DNA of 46,715 nucleotides from Caulobacteraceae bacterium UBA5005. Lineage in GTDB: Bacteria > Pseudomonadota > Alphaproteobacteria > Caulobacterales > Caulobacteraceae. Each line of letters starts with the position of its first letter. Position 1 is the stretch's first letter. Location of the stretch: assembly GCA_002398405.1 (NCBI GenBank), contig DGYN01000021.1, forward strand, positions 1-46,715, given 5' to 3'. Below are positions 8,020-15,662 of the stretch, in pieces. The translations under genes and the position numbers were made by a program. The notes under the pieces are model-generated. The model ran no database searches. It saw only the letters and a list, made by a program, of their open reading frames with translations, and had not been told where the DNA came from.

Positions 8020-9612
8020 TTAAGCGGCGTCGCGGGCGGTGGCGCGGACCGGCTGGTAGCGCTCCATGAACACCCGCTCGGTGCGGTAGGGGTCGTTGGC
8101 GAGCTTGGGCGGCGACTCCCACTGCATCACCGCGCGGGTCGCGGGATCGTAGGCCGGCCAGCGGGGAATGCCCGAGTGGTTCGGATTGCCGGTCCGGGCG
8201 AAGGCGATCCAGGCGTTGGCCATGGCGTTGGCCATGATCTTGGTCGCTTCGCTGGGCGGGCCGGTGTAGCGGGCGCCGCGGGCGACATTGTCGAACATGA
8301 AGGGCAGGTCCGACGAGTGCTGGGCGAAGCGCCGGCCGCCCTCCACCGGCGAGCGCCAGGTCACTTGATACATCCAGGTCGGGTTGTTGGCGCCGTTCAG
8401 GGCCGCGCGCTTCTCGGCCATGATGGTGGCGTTGCGGATGTAGGACCGCCACGAGGCGATCTTGAAGAACATTTCCGAATAGGAGCCGCTGGGCGTTGAG
8501 CCGCGGAAAACCCGGATCGCCTCGGCCCGGTCCTCCGGGGGCAGCATGGTGATGCGCGCTTGAAGGCCGGCCAGGTCAAGCTGATGCACCGCCGGATCGT
8601 TGCCCATCTGGTTGGCCAGTTCATGCTGGGCGGTGCCGACCATCATCGGGACCTTGGCGGTCTGGGCAGGCGCATTGGGGATGAAGGGGTGGGCGGTGAA
8701 GGCGATGCCGTCCATCACCGGCTCGAAGCGGTAGCCGGCCGCGCCGATCACGGCGCGCTGGACCTCCGACAGGCGGGTCTGCGGGACCTGCTGCAGGGCG
8801 CGGGCGTTGGCCGGCGCGATGTCGAGGCGCTTGAGGAGGTCGGCGGTCAGGGCGCGGGCCTGGTCCTTGGTCTGGATCATCAGGTGGGAGCCGGACTGAA
8901 CGACCCCCTTGGCGAACAGGCCGCTGGCTTCCTTGCCCGCGAAGCAGACGGTGACCTTCCGGCCGCCGCCCGATTGGCCGTAGATCATGATGTTGTTGGG
9001 GTCGCCGCCGAAGGCCGCGATGTTCTGTTTCACCCACTTCATCGACTGGACGAGATCGAGGTAGCCGCAGTTGCCTGACTGGGCGAAGTCCGCACCCAGG
9101 TAGCTTGACAGATCGCAGAAGCCGAAAACGTTCAGCCGGCTGTTGATGGTGCAGAGGACGACATCGCCCCGCTTGCACATATTGGTCCCGTCGTAGAGCG
9201 GGCTGGCGCCCGAGCCGCTTTCGAAACCACCGCCGTGGAACCACAGCATCACCGGCCGCTTCTTGCCGTCGCCGACCGCGGGGCTCCAGATATTGATCCG
9301 CAGGCAGTCCTCGCTCATCGGCTGAGGGCCGGCCAGACCCCCCTGCGCCTGCGGGGTCTGGTCGCCGTAGTCGAAGGCGTCACGCACCCCGGCGAAGGTT
9401 TCCGGCGCCCTGGGCGGCATGAACCGGCCCGCGCCCGCGGTGGAGGCGCCGTAACGCATGCCCTTGAAGACATGGACGCCGTCGATGAGGCGGCCGCGGT
9501 ACCGGCCCTGGGCTGTCTCGATGACGCGGCCTTCTTGAGACCAGGAGACGGCGGGGGCCGCCAGCAGGACACCGGTGGCGCCCATGAGCACGCGCCGTGA
9601 CAGACCGAGCAT
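8020..9612 (-). CDS. Exported type B carboxylesterase 2, first gene of hydrolase operon
   Basis: I place the start at the ATG at 9612 (MLGLSRRVLMGATG), which has AGGGAG eight bases upstream and begins a clean signal peptide; a longer frame to 9669 lacks a ribosome site. The 530-residue product carries HGGGFESGSG (oxyanion hole, near residue 126), EDCLRINIWSP and the elbow YGQSGGG with Ser at about 214. This is the carboxylesterase type B fold. It is the promoter-proximal gene of an operon that continues with two serine hydrolases, MmgE/PrpD and a second esterase, and is divergent from the pectinesterase gene. The shared intergenic region suggests joint control. De-esterification of plant cell-wall polymer is inferred from context. 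Confidence 0.88.
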   Translation of the reverse strand: MLGLSRRVLMGATGVLLAAPAVSWSQEGRVIETAQGRYRGRLIDGVHVFKGMRYGASTAGAGRFMPPRAPETFAGVRDAFDYGDQTPQAQGGLAGPQPMSEDCLRINIWSPAVGDGKKRPVMLWFHGGGFESGSGASPLYDGTNMCKRGDVVLCTINSRLNVFGFCDLSSYLGADFAQSGNCGYLDLVQSMKWVKQNIAAFGGDPNNIMIYGQSGGGRKVTVCFAGKEASGLFAKGVVQSGSHLMIQTKDQARALTADLLKRLDIAPANARALQQVPQTRLSEVQRAVIGAAGYRFEPVMDGIAFTAHPFIPNAPAQTAKVPMMVGTAQHELANQMGNDPAVHQLDLAGLQARITMLPPEDRAEAIRVFRGSTPSGSYSEMFFKIASWRSYIRNATIMAEKRAALNGANNPTWMYQVTWRSPVEGGRRFAQHSSDLPFMFDNVARGARYTGPPSEATKIMANAMANAWIAFARTGNPNHSGIPRWPAYDPATRAVMQWESPPKLANDPYRTERVFMERYQPVRATARDAA

Positions 9613-9755
9613 TCCATTTTCTCCCTGAAGACGCGGCTCTAACGGCAGCGCTTGGTTGAATTTGCCCATGCCGCCCCATCAGCCGTCAAGGCATACTGTA
9701 TACGATCGGCTCGACCACGGGCTGACTCGACTTCAACGAGCGGCGTCACCGGAGG

Positions 9756-9797
9756 TTTGAAGTCCGCATTGACCGCAAATCTAGTCCGTCTTACCGA
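9756..9797 (+). promoter_or_regulatory. Pectinesterase promoter with 24-bp inverted repeat
   Basis: TTTGAAGTC (9756-9764), six bases, then GACCGCAAA (9771-9779) form an imperfect inverted repeat. The same element, with the same spacing, occurs at 11305-11328 before cassette 2. It covers the putative -35 box TTGACC (9769-9774), which is 17 bases before TACCGA (9792-9797). Protein bound there would affect sigma-70 binding directly. The identity of the factor is unknown. Confidence 0.5.
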
Positions 9798-9811
9798 TGA
9801 CACCGGTGACA
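9798..9811 (+). promoter_or_regulatory. LacI-like operator in the pectinesterase promoter
   Basis: TGACACCGGTGACA directly follows the putative -10 box. The left half TGACACCGGT is shared with sites at 18519-18532 and 21312-21325 (read on the minus strand) in front of hexuronate genes. A central CG dyad is typical of LacI-family operators. Assignment to a hexuronate repressor is inference. Confidence 0.5.
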
Positions 9812-9825
9812 AGGGGGACAAGGCC

Positions 9826-11259
9826 GTGAAGCAGTTTCATCTATCGCGCCGGGACCTGGGCCTCGCCTCGCTCGCCGCCGCCCTGCCCCTGCCGGCCCTC
9901 GCCCAAGGGCTTCGTCTCTGGCCAGCCAATGGGGCGAAGAACGTCAATCCCGACACCCCGCTGGCCCTCGCCTTTCCGAGCGCGCCGGCGCTTGGAAAAT
10001 CAGGCCGCATCCGCATCATCGATACCGCCGATAACAGCCTCGTCGACACCCTCGACATGAGCATTCCGCCCGGTCCCGACTGGCGCCGCCGCCGCCCGGA
10101 CGGCTCGCCGCCGGACACCACGGTCTATCAGGTCAAGACCATCGGCGGCATGGAAGGCCTGCACTTCCAGCCCGTGATCATCCACGGGGCGGTCGCGAGG
10201 ATCTATCTCCACAAGCAGCTGGGTTATGGCCGCACCTATCGGGTCAGCCTCGATCCCGGCGTGCTCTCCGGCTATCCGGCGGGTACGGAATGGTCCTTCA
10301 CCACCAAGGCCGCCCCGCCGCCGGCCAGCGCCACGCGTCTGGTGGTCGCCGCCGACGGCGGCGGGGATTTCTCGACCGTTCAGGGCGCCGTCGATTTCGT
10401 GCCCGGCAAACCCGCGCGGCGGGTGACGATCTTCATCAAGAACGGCGTCTACGAAGAGCAGGTCTATGCCGCCAACAAGTCCAACCTGACCCTCCGCGGC
10501 GAGAGCCGAAACGGCGTGACGGTCCACTGTGGCAACAACTCCGCCTTCAATCCCGCCAAGCCGCGCTACGCCTTCAGTCTGGCCGGTTGCGAGGACGTAC
10601 AGCTTTCGACGTTCACCATCGAGAACGACTATTTCGGCCAGGCCGAGGCCCTGATGACGCGGGGATCGAAGATCATCATCGACCGCATGACCCTCAACGG
10701 CTCGGGCGACGCTTTGCAGCTGCACGGTTCGGCATATCTCAAGGACATCAAGCTCTACGGCCATGGCGACACCATCCTGACCGACGCGGCGGCCTTCTTC
10801 GACGGCGGGGAGATCAAGTCGCTCGGCCCGGTCGTGTGGCCCCGCAACACCGACGCGAGCCACGGCAGCGTGTTCAAGGACGTGACCTTCTTAGGCGTCA
10901 AGGAGCCCGCTCCCTGGACGCGCGAACCGGACGGGAGCGGCGTCATTTCCAAGAATGTGCTGGCCCGCATCCCGGACAACGGCGGCCGCAACTATCCCTA
11001 TGCGGAGATGGTGCTCATCAACTGCCGCATCGACGGTATCGAGCCCGACGCCTGGACGGTGCAGCCGCTGCCCTGGGACTCATCGAAGGTCAAGTTCTGG
11101 GAATTCAATTCGAAGGACCTGAAGGGCCGGCCGGTGGATGTGAGCAAGCGTCATCCGGTGTCCAAACAGTTGACCCTGCCCAAGGACGCGAAGCTTATCG
11201 CTGACTATTCCAATCCCGAGTTCGTGCTCGGCTGGAAGCCGGTGGTGCACCCGGCCTAA
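9826..11259 (+). CDS. Pectinesterase (CE8-like) with N-terminal Ig-like domain
   Basis: I use the GTG at 9826, which begins a signal-like sequence (KQFHLSRRDLGLASLAAALP) and lies downstream of the promoter; the longer frame from 9652 would run through the promoter and operator. The 477-residue product has an Ig-like (Big_5-type) domain at about 25-165, ending in AGTEWSFTT, then a right-handed beta-helix pectinesterase domain that starts with ADGGGDFSTVQGAVD. Catalytic positions match the family spacing: Gln272 in QAEAL, Asp295 in GDAL, Asp315 in GDTIL and Arg381 in LARIP (usual LGRPW). It should remove methyl esters from pectin outside the cell or in the periplasm, releasing methanol. The motifs are divergent (QDTL is GDAL, DFIFG is GDTIL), so another ester substrate is possible. 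Confidence 0.85.
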   Translation: MKQFHLSRRDLGLASLAAALPLPALAQGLRLWPANGAKNVNPDTPLALAFPSAPALGKSGRIRIIDTADNSLVDTLDMSIPPGPDWRRRRPDGSPPDTTVYQVKTIGGMEGLHFQPVIIHGAVARIYLHKQLGYGRTYRVSLDPGVLSGYPAGTEWSFTTKAAPPPASATRLVVAADGGGDFSTVQGAVDFVPGKPARRVTIFIKNGVYEEQVYAANKSNLTLRGESRNGVTVHCGNNSAFNPAKPRYAFSLAGCEDVQLSTFTIENDYFGQAEALMTRGSKIIIDRMTLNGSGDALQLHGSAYLKDIKLYGHGDTILTDAAAFFDGGEIKSLGPVVWPRNTDASHGSVFKDVTFLGVKEPAPWTREPDGSGVISKNVLARIPDNGGRNYPYAEMVLINCRIDGIEPDAWTVQPLPWDSSKVKFWEFNSKDLKGRPVDVSKRHPVSKQLTLPKDAKLIADYSNPEFVLGWKPVVHPA

Positions 11260-11304
11260 GGACCGGACGCGGCACGGGAAATTGATCGAAAAACGATAGC
11301 TGAA

Positions 11305-11346
11305 TTTAAAGTCACGTTTGACTGCAAATCGCATTTGGGTTGTAAC
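11305..11346 (+). promoter_or_regulatory. Cassette 2 promoter with the same 24-bp inverted repeat
   Basis: TTTAAAGTC (11305-11313), a six-base spacer and GACTGCAAA (11320-11328) match the element at 9756-9779 in 20 of 26 positions when two following bases are included. TTGACT (11318-11323) and TGTAAC (11341-11346) are separated by 17 bases and make a good sigma-70-like promoter with the -35 inside the repeat, just as in the pectinesterase promoter. Confidence 0.55.
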
Positions 11347-11404
11347 TCGACAATAGGCCGGCGTGACCAATAGCCAGCCCAAGAAAAACTTGGGGAGTTC
11401 GATT

Positions 11405-13105
11405 TTGCGACGAGCAGCAGCACTGATGTGCGCGGCGGTTTTCGGCGTCGGAACGGTGGGCGCCGTGGCAGTGACCCTGCAATCCCCGGCCATCGCCCAG
11501 GCGCGCCAGGCGACCGCCGCCGAGCCCTTCGCCGTGGCGGTGCGGCGTCTGACCGAGAGCCAGTACCGGAACATCGTGGCCGACCTTTTCGGCGCCGACA
11601 TCACCATGAACGCCCGCTTCGAGCCGGAGATGCGCGAGGAAGGCCTGCAGGCCATCGGCGCGGCCCAGCTGTCGGTGACGACGTCCGGCTTTGAGCAGTA
11701 TTTCGCCCTGGCCAATTCGGTCTCCGCCCAAGTCATCGACGCCAAGCGGCGCGAAAAACTGGTGGGATGCCAACCGGCCGATCCCAAGAAGGTGGACGAG
11801 GCCTGCACCCGCGCCGTCGTCACCCGCTACGGCAAGGGCCTGTTCCGCCGGCCGCTGACCGAGGCCGAAATCGCCACCCGCCTTTCCATCGCGGCCAAGG
11901 GAACGGCGGGGGTAGGCGACTACTACGAGGGGCTGCGCCTGGCGCTTGCCAGCCTGCTCATGGACCCCGAGTTCCTGTTCCGGGTCGAGTCGGCGGAGCC
12001 CGATCCCGCCCGCCGCGGCCAATACCGCCTGGACGCCTACACCAAGGCTTCGCGCCTCTCGTTCCTGCTGTGGAACTCGGCGCCGGACGCCGAGCTGCTG
12101 TCCGTCGCGGAAAAGGGCGATATCCACAAGGATGCGGTGCTCAAGGCCCAGGTCGCCCGCATGGTTGCCTCGCCGAAGGTCAGGGACGGCGCCAGCGCCT
12201 TCTTCACCGACATGCTGCAGTTTGACCACTTCGACAATCTGACCAAGGACGCCGCCACCTATCCGAAGTACAGCCAGAAGGTCGCCGACAGCGCCCGCGA
12301 GCAGACGCTGCGCACCGTCCTTGACCTGACCGTCGATCAGAACCGCGACTATCGCGACGTGTTCACCTCCAACGAGACCTTTATCAACCGGGCGCTGGCG
12401 GCCGTCTACAAGGTCTCCTATCCCTCCAAGGACCCCTGGACCAAATATACCTTCCCCGCCTCGTCGGAGCGTTCGGGGATCCTGACCCAGGTGACCTTCC
12501 TGTCGCTGTTCTCGCACCCGGCGGCCTCGTCGCCGACCAAGCGCGGGGTGAAGATCCACGAGATCTTCATGTGCGAACCAACGCCCGAGCCGCCGGCCGA
12601 CGTAGACTTCTCCAAGGTCCAGGCCCTGGACAAGGGCACCGTGCGGGTCCGCCTCCTGGACCACATGCAGAACGAGGGCTGCGCCTCCTGCCATCGCCGC
12701 AGCGATCCGCCGGGCCTGGCGCTCGAGCGCTTCGACGGCCTTGGCCAACTCCGCACCCTGGAGAACGGGGCGCCGATCGACGTCTCTGCCGATTTCGAAG
12801 GTGTGAAGTTCACCGGCGCGACCGGCCTTGGCAAATATCTGCGCGACGACAAGCGCATCCCTGCCTGCCTGGTGCGCAACGTCTATGCCTACGGCGTCGG
12901 CAAGGCTCCGGACGAGCGCGACGAGGACTATCTGGACGACCAGACCAAGGCCTTCGCCAAATCCGGCTACCGCTTCAAGGCCCTGCTTGCCGGCATCGCG
13001 TCGAGCGCGGGCTTCTTCAAGGTTGAACAGCCCAAGGGCCTCGGCCCCGCAAACCCGCCCAAAGCCGTCGCCACGGCGCGTCTTTCCCAAGGAGGCCCTC
13101 AGTGA
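11405..13105 (+). CDS. DUF1592/DUF1588-type c-heme protein, cassette 2
   Basis: Two starts are possible: GTG at 11363 without a good ribosome site, or TTG at 11405 with GGGGAG seven bases upstream. I prefer the TTG, which begins a signal peptide directly (RRAAALMCAAVFGVG, with SPAIAQA as cleavage region) and gives 566 residues. The domain array is DUF1587 (RRLTESQY), DUF1595 (LFRRPLTEAE), DUF1592 (AYTKASRLSFLLWNS), DUF1588 with CASCH (near residue 426) as c-heme site, and DUF1585 (ATGLGKYL onward). Unlike the cassette 1 and 3 proteins I see no lipobox, so it may be soluble in the periplasm. It overlaps the DUF1552 gene as GTGA. Redox role inferred; substrate unknown. Confidence 0.88.
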   Translation: MRRAAALMCAAVFGVGTVGAVAVTLQSPAIAQARQATAAEPFAVAVRRLTESQYRNIVADLFGADITMNARFEPEMREEGLQAIGAAQLSVTTSGFEQYFALANSVSAQVIDAKRREKLVGCQPADPKKVDEACTRAVVTRYGKGLFRRPLTEAEIATRLSIAAKGTAGVGDYYEGLRLALASLLMDPEFLFRVESAEPDPARRGQYRLDAYTKASRLSFLLWNSAPDAELLSVAEKGDIHKDAVLKAQVARMVASPKVRDGASAFFTDMLQFDHFDNLTKDAATYPKYSQKVADSAREQTLRTVLDLTVDQNRDYRDVFTSNETFINRALAAVYKVSYPSKDPWTKYTFPASSERSGILTQVTFLSLFSHPAASSPTKRGVKIHEIFMCEPTPEPPADVDFSKVQALDKGTVRVRLLDHMQNEGCASCHRRSDPPGLALERFDGLGQLRTLENGAPIDVSADFEGVKFTGATGLGKYLRDDKRIPACLVRNVYAYGVGKAPDERDEDYLDDQTKAFAKSGYRFKALLAGIASSAGFFKVEQPKGLGPANPPKAVATARLSQGGPQ

Positions 13106-14448
13106 CCTTTTCCCGTCGTTCAATGATGCGCGGCATGGTGGGCGGCGCGGCCGTCTGCGTCGGCATTCCCACCCTGGACATGTTCCTGGACGTCAACGGC
13201 CAGACCTTCGCCGACACCGGCGCCAAGGTCCCCGTACGGTTCGGGACCTACTTCTGGGGCCTGGGTCTCACCGACACGCCAGACGGCGGTTCGCGCTGGG
13301 TGCCCAAGACCAAGGGCAAGGGCTGGGAGATCACCCCTGAGCTGGAATCGCTCAAGCCCGTGAAGGACAAGGTGTCGGTTTTCTCCGGCTTTCGCGTCAA
13401 CGGCGACGGCCGTCCCAACGCCGTCCACTGGAGCGGTCACGCCGCCATCCTGTCGGGCGTCGCGCCGAGCCGCGGCGGCCAGATGGACGCGCCTTCCTTC
13501 GATACCCAGATTGCCGACGCCCTGGGCGTGGGGACCCGTTTCCGCTCCATCGAATGCTCGGCCAACGGCAAGACGGTCAGCTATTCGACCCGCACCGGCA
13601 AGAGCTTCGCGACGCCCGAGGCCTCGCCGATCGCCCTCTACACCCGCCTGTTCGGCCAGGGCTTCCAGGACCCGAACAGCCCCAACTGGTCGCCTGACGC
13701 CAGCATCATGCTCAAGCAGAGCGTGCTCTCCGGCGTCGCCGAACAGCGCCGGGCCCTGCTGGCCCGCGTCGGATCGACAGACCGGGTGAAACTCGACCAA
13801 TACTTCACCTCCCTGCGGGAGATGGAGAACCAGCTCGACATCCAGCTGCAGCGTCCGGCCAAGGCCGAAGCCTGCCTCATTCCCACCCGGCCTGATGAAA
13901 AGCCGCGGGCCCATTCGGTCGACGTGATCAACGCCAACAGCAAGGCGATGGCCAGACTCCTGGCCATGGGCATGGCCTGCAACCAGACCAAGGTCTTCAA
14001 CTTCGTGCACACGCCCGGACAGTCGGAGACCTACATCGCCGGCGATTCCAAAATCTATCACCAGTACACCCACGACGAGCCGACCGATCCCAAGCTTGGC
14101 TATCAGCCGAACAGCAGCAAGCTTGCGGGCCTGGTCATGCAGGCCTTTGGCGACTTCCTGGTGGAGATGGACTCGATCAAGGAGGGCGACGGCACCCTGC
14201 TGGACAACATGGCCGTGCTGGCCTTCTCCGATACCGGCTACGCCAAGATCCACAGCCTTGAGAACATTCCCATGCTCATCGCTGGCGGAGCGGGCGGCAG
14301 GCACAAGGGCGGCTACCACATCGCCAGCGCCGGCGAGCCGGTGACGCGGGTCTCGCTCACCGCCCAGCAGCTGGCCGGCGCGCCGGTCGGCGAATTCGGA
14401 GCCGGGGCCATGAAGACCTCACGGCCCATCACCGAAATCATGGCCTAG
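13102..14448 (+). CDS. DUF1552 (HXXSHH) protein, cassette 2
   Basis: The GTG start overlaps the stop of the DUF1592 gene and has AAGGAGG upstream. The 448-residue product opens with an SRRSMMRG signal of twin-arginine type, then VRFGTYFWGLGLT. Conserved blocks shared with the copies at 1 and 22195 are HWSGHAAILSG, LYTRLFGQGFQDPN, ACNQTKVFNF, YHQYTHDEP and LAFSDTGYAKIHSLENIPM. YHQYTHDE occupies the place of the HxxSHH motif that names the Pfam entry and could bind a metal. The C-terminal FSDTG...P(M/L)LIAGG layout resembles the alkaline phosphatase/sulfatase-like DUF1501 group, so a hydrolase or metal enzyme is conceivable, but no activity is known. It is presumably a partner of the upstream c-heme protein. 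Confidence 0.88.
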   Translation: MTFSRRSMMRGMVGGAAVCVGIPTLDMFLDVNGQTFADTGAKVPVRFGTYFWGLGLTDTPDGGSRWVPKTKGKGWEITPELESLKPVKDKVSVFSGFRVNGDGRPNAVHWSGHAAILSGVAPSRGGQMDAPSFDTQIADALGVGTRFRSIECSANGKTVSYSTRTGKSFATPEASPIALYTRLFGQGFQDPNSPNWSPDASIMLKQSVLSGVAEQRRALLARVGSTDRVKLDQYFTSLREMENQLDIQLQRPAKAEACLIPTRPDEKPRAHSVDVINANSKAMARLLAMGMACNQTKVFNFVHTPGQSETYIAGDSKIYHQYTHDEPTDPKLGYQPNSSKLAGLVMQAFGDFLVEMDSIKEGDGTLLDNMAVLAFSDTGYAKIHSLENIPMLIAGGAGGRHKGGYHIASAGEPVTRVSLTAQQLAGAPVGEFGAGAMKTSRPITEIMA

Positions 14449-14459
14449 GAGACGCCCTC

Positions 14460-15662
14460 ATGAAACGCGCGTTGATGAATACCGCCCCGATCGCCGCGGT
14501 GGTCATGCTCCTGGCCCCGCAGGCGGCCCACGCCGCCTGGACCAAGACCTACGTCATCGAGTGGATCGAGCACGCCAGCTACTACGGCGCCAAGGGCGGC
14601 ATGATCGACCCAGGCACCGACTGCTCCAAGGGCACCAATCCTGAGCCCAACTGGGTGCAGATGCTGATCAACGCCGGCTACACCAAGGAAGAGGCCGAGT
14701 GGATCAGGAACCCGGCCAATCCCGAGCGCAGCGCCGTCTCCGGCAATCCCAAGATGGCCTTCCGCGGCAAGAACCGCGCGAGCGTGTACAAGGACCCCGA
14801 AACCTATCCCGATCCCGGCATCCTGGAAGTCGACGGGGACAAGGCCGAGGGCATCAACCTCGACGGCGACGCCACCAACGGCTTCATCAATGCGATCACC
14901 GGAGAGCCGGGCGTCGACAACAAGTTCTACAAGGCGCTGGGCTGCTGGAAGACCTTCCGCGGTCCCAAGCGGATGTCGAGCGGCGCCCAGACGGTCAACG
15001 ACCCGATGCGCGAAGGCTCATGGACCATGGTCATCGTCGTACGCGGCGAGGGCAATGATCCGATGAACGACGACAAGGTCCAGGTCGGCGTCTATCAGAG
15101 CGGCGACCCGATGATCAAAACCGGCGACGGCAAGATCGTCGAGGACTTCACCTTCACCATCCAGCCGCACGCCAGGAACGAAGGCGTCTTCCCCGCCAGG
15201 GTGAAGAACGGCCGGATCACCTCCACCGCCCCGGTCGACTGGATGATGCGCGACCCCTCCCCCGGCGCGGTGCGCTCGGGCCTGGAAATTCTCAAAGGTC
15301 AGATTGATCTGACCATGCAGCCGGATGGCTCGCTGAAGGGCTATTTCGGCGGCTACCGTCCCTGGGCTCCGGTCTATTTCGGCTGGGCCGGATTTGGCCA
15401 GGTCAACGAGGTCCTCACCTGGATCGACCTTCCGGCCGCCTGGTACGCCATGAAGCGGCACGCGGACTATGCGCCCACTCCGGGCGGGGAGAAGACTCAC
15501 ATCTCCTTCGCGCTTCGCGTCGATGCGGTGCCCGCCTTCGTGCGGACCCCCGACGCCAAGCAGGAGATCGCCGAGGTGCGCTCCTACAAGGCCGAAGCTC
15601 CGGCCACCCCGCCGGCGGCGGCGCCCAGGCCTCTGGCCGCAGCAACACCTGCCGCGCGCTAA
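14460..15662 (+). CDS. Exported protein of unknown family, cassette 2 copy
   Basis: I do not recognise a named family. The 400-residue product has a signal peptide ending in AHA, then WTKTYVIEWIEHASYY. It is clearly paralogous to the protein at 25232-26398. Shared blocks, in order, are W(T/S)K(T/A)YV(I/V)(E/D)W, a GxDC..GT motif, FRGxN, a GC-W-(T/S)FRG block, a T(M/I)VIVV.G...DPMND block and GYFGGYR.W. The DPMND and D/N-rich segments (INLDGDATNG) could bind calcium, and the strand-rich pattern suggests a beta-sandwich, but both are inference. It follows the DUF1552 gene by 11 bases in the same operon. The tail is Ala/Pro-rich. A role as third component of the DUF1592-DUF1552 system is suggested by its repeated linkage. 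Confidence 0.8.
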   Translation: MKRALMNTAPIAAVVMLLAPQAAHAAWTKTYVIEWIEHASYYGAKGGMIDPGTDCSKGTNPEPNWVQMLINAGYTKEEAEWIRNPANPERSAVSGNPKMAFRGKNRASVYKDPETYPDPGILEVDGDKAEGINLDGDATNGFINAITGEPGVDNKFYKALGCWKTFRGPKRMSSGAQTVNDPMREGSWTMVIVVRGEGNDPMNDDKVQVGVYQSGDPMIKTGDGKIVEDFTFTIQPHARNEGVFPARVKNGRITSTAPVDWMMRDPSPGAVRSGLEILKGQIDLTMQPDGSLKGYFGGYRPWAPVYFGWAGFGQVNEVLTWIDLPAAWYAMKRHADYAPTPGGEKTHISFALRVDAVPAFVRTPDAKQEIAEVRSYKAEAPATPPAAAPRPLAAATPAAR

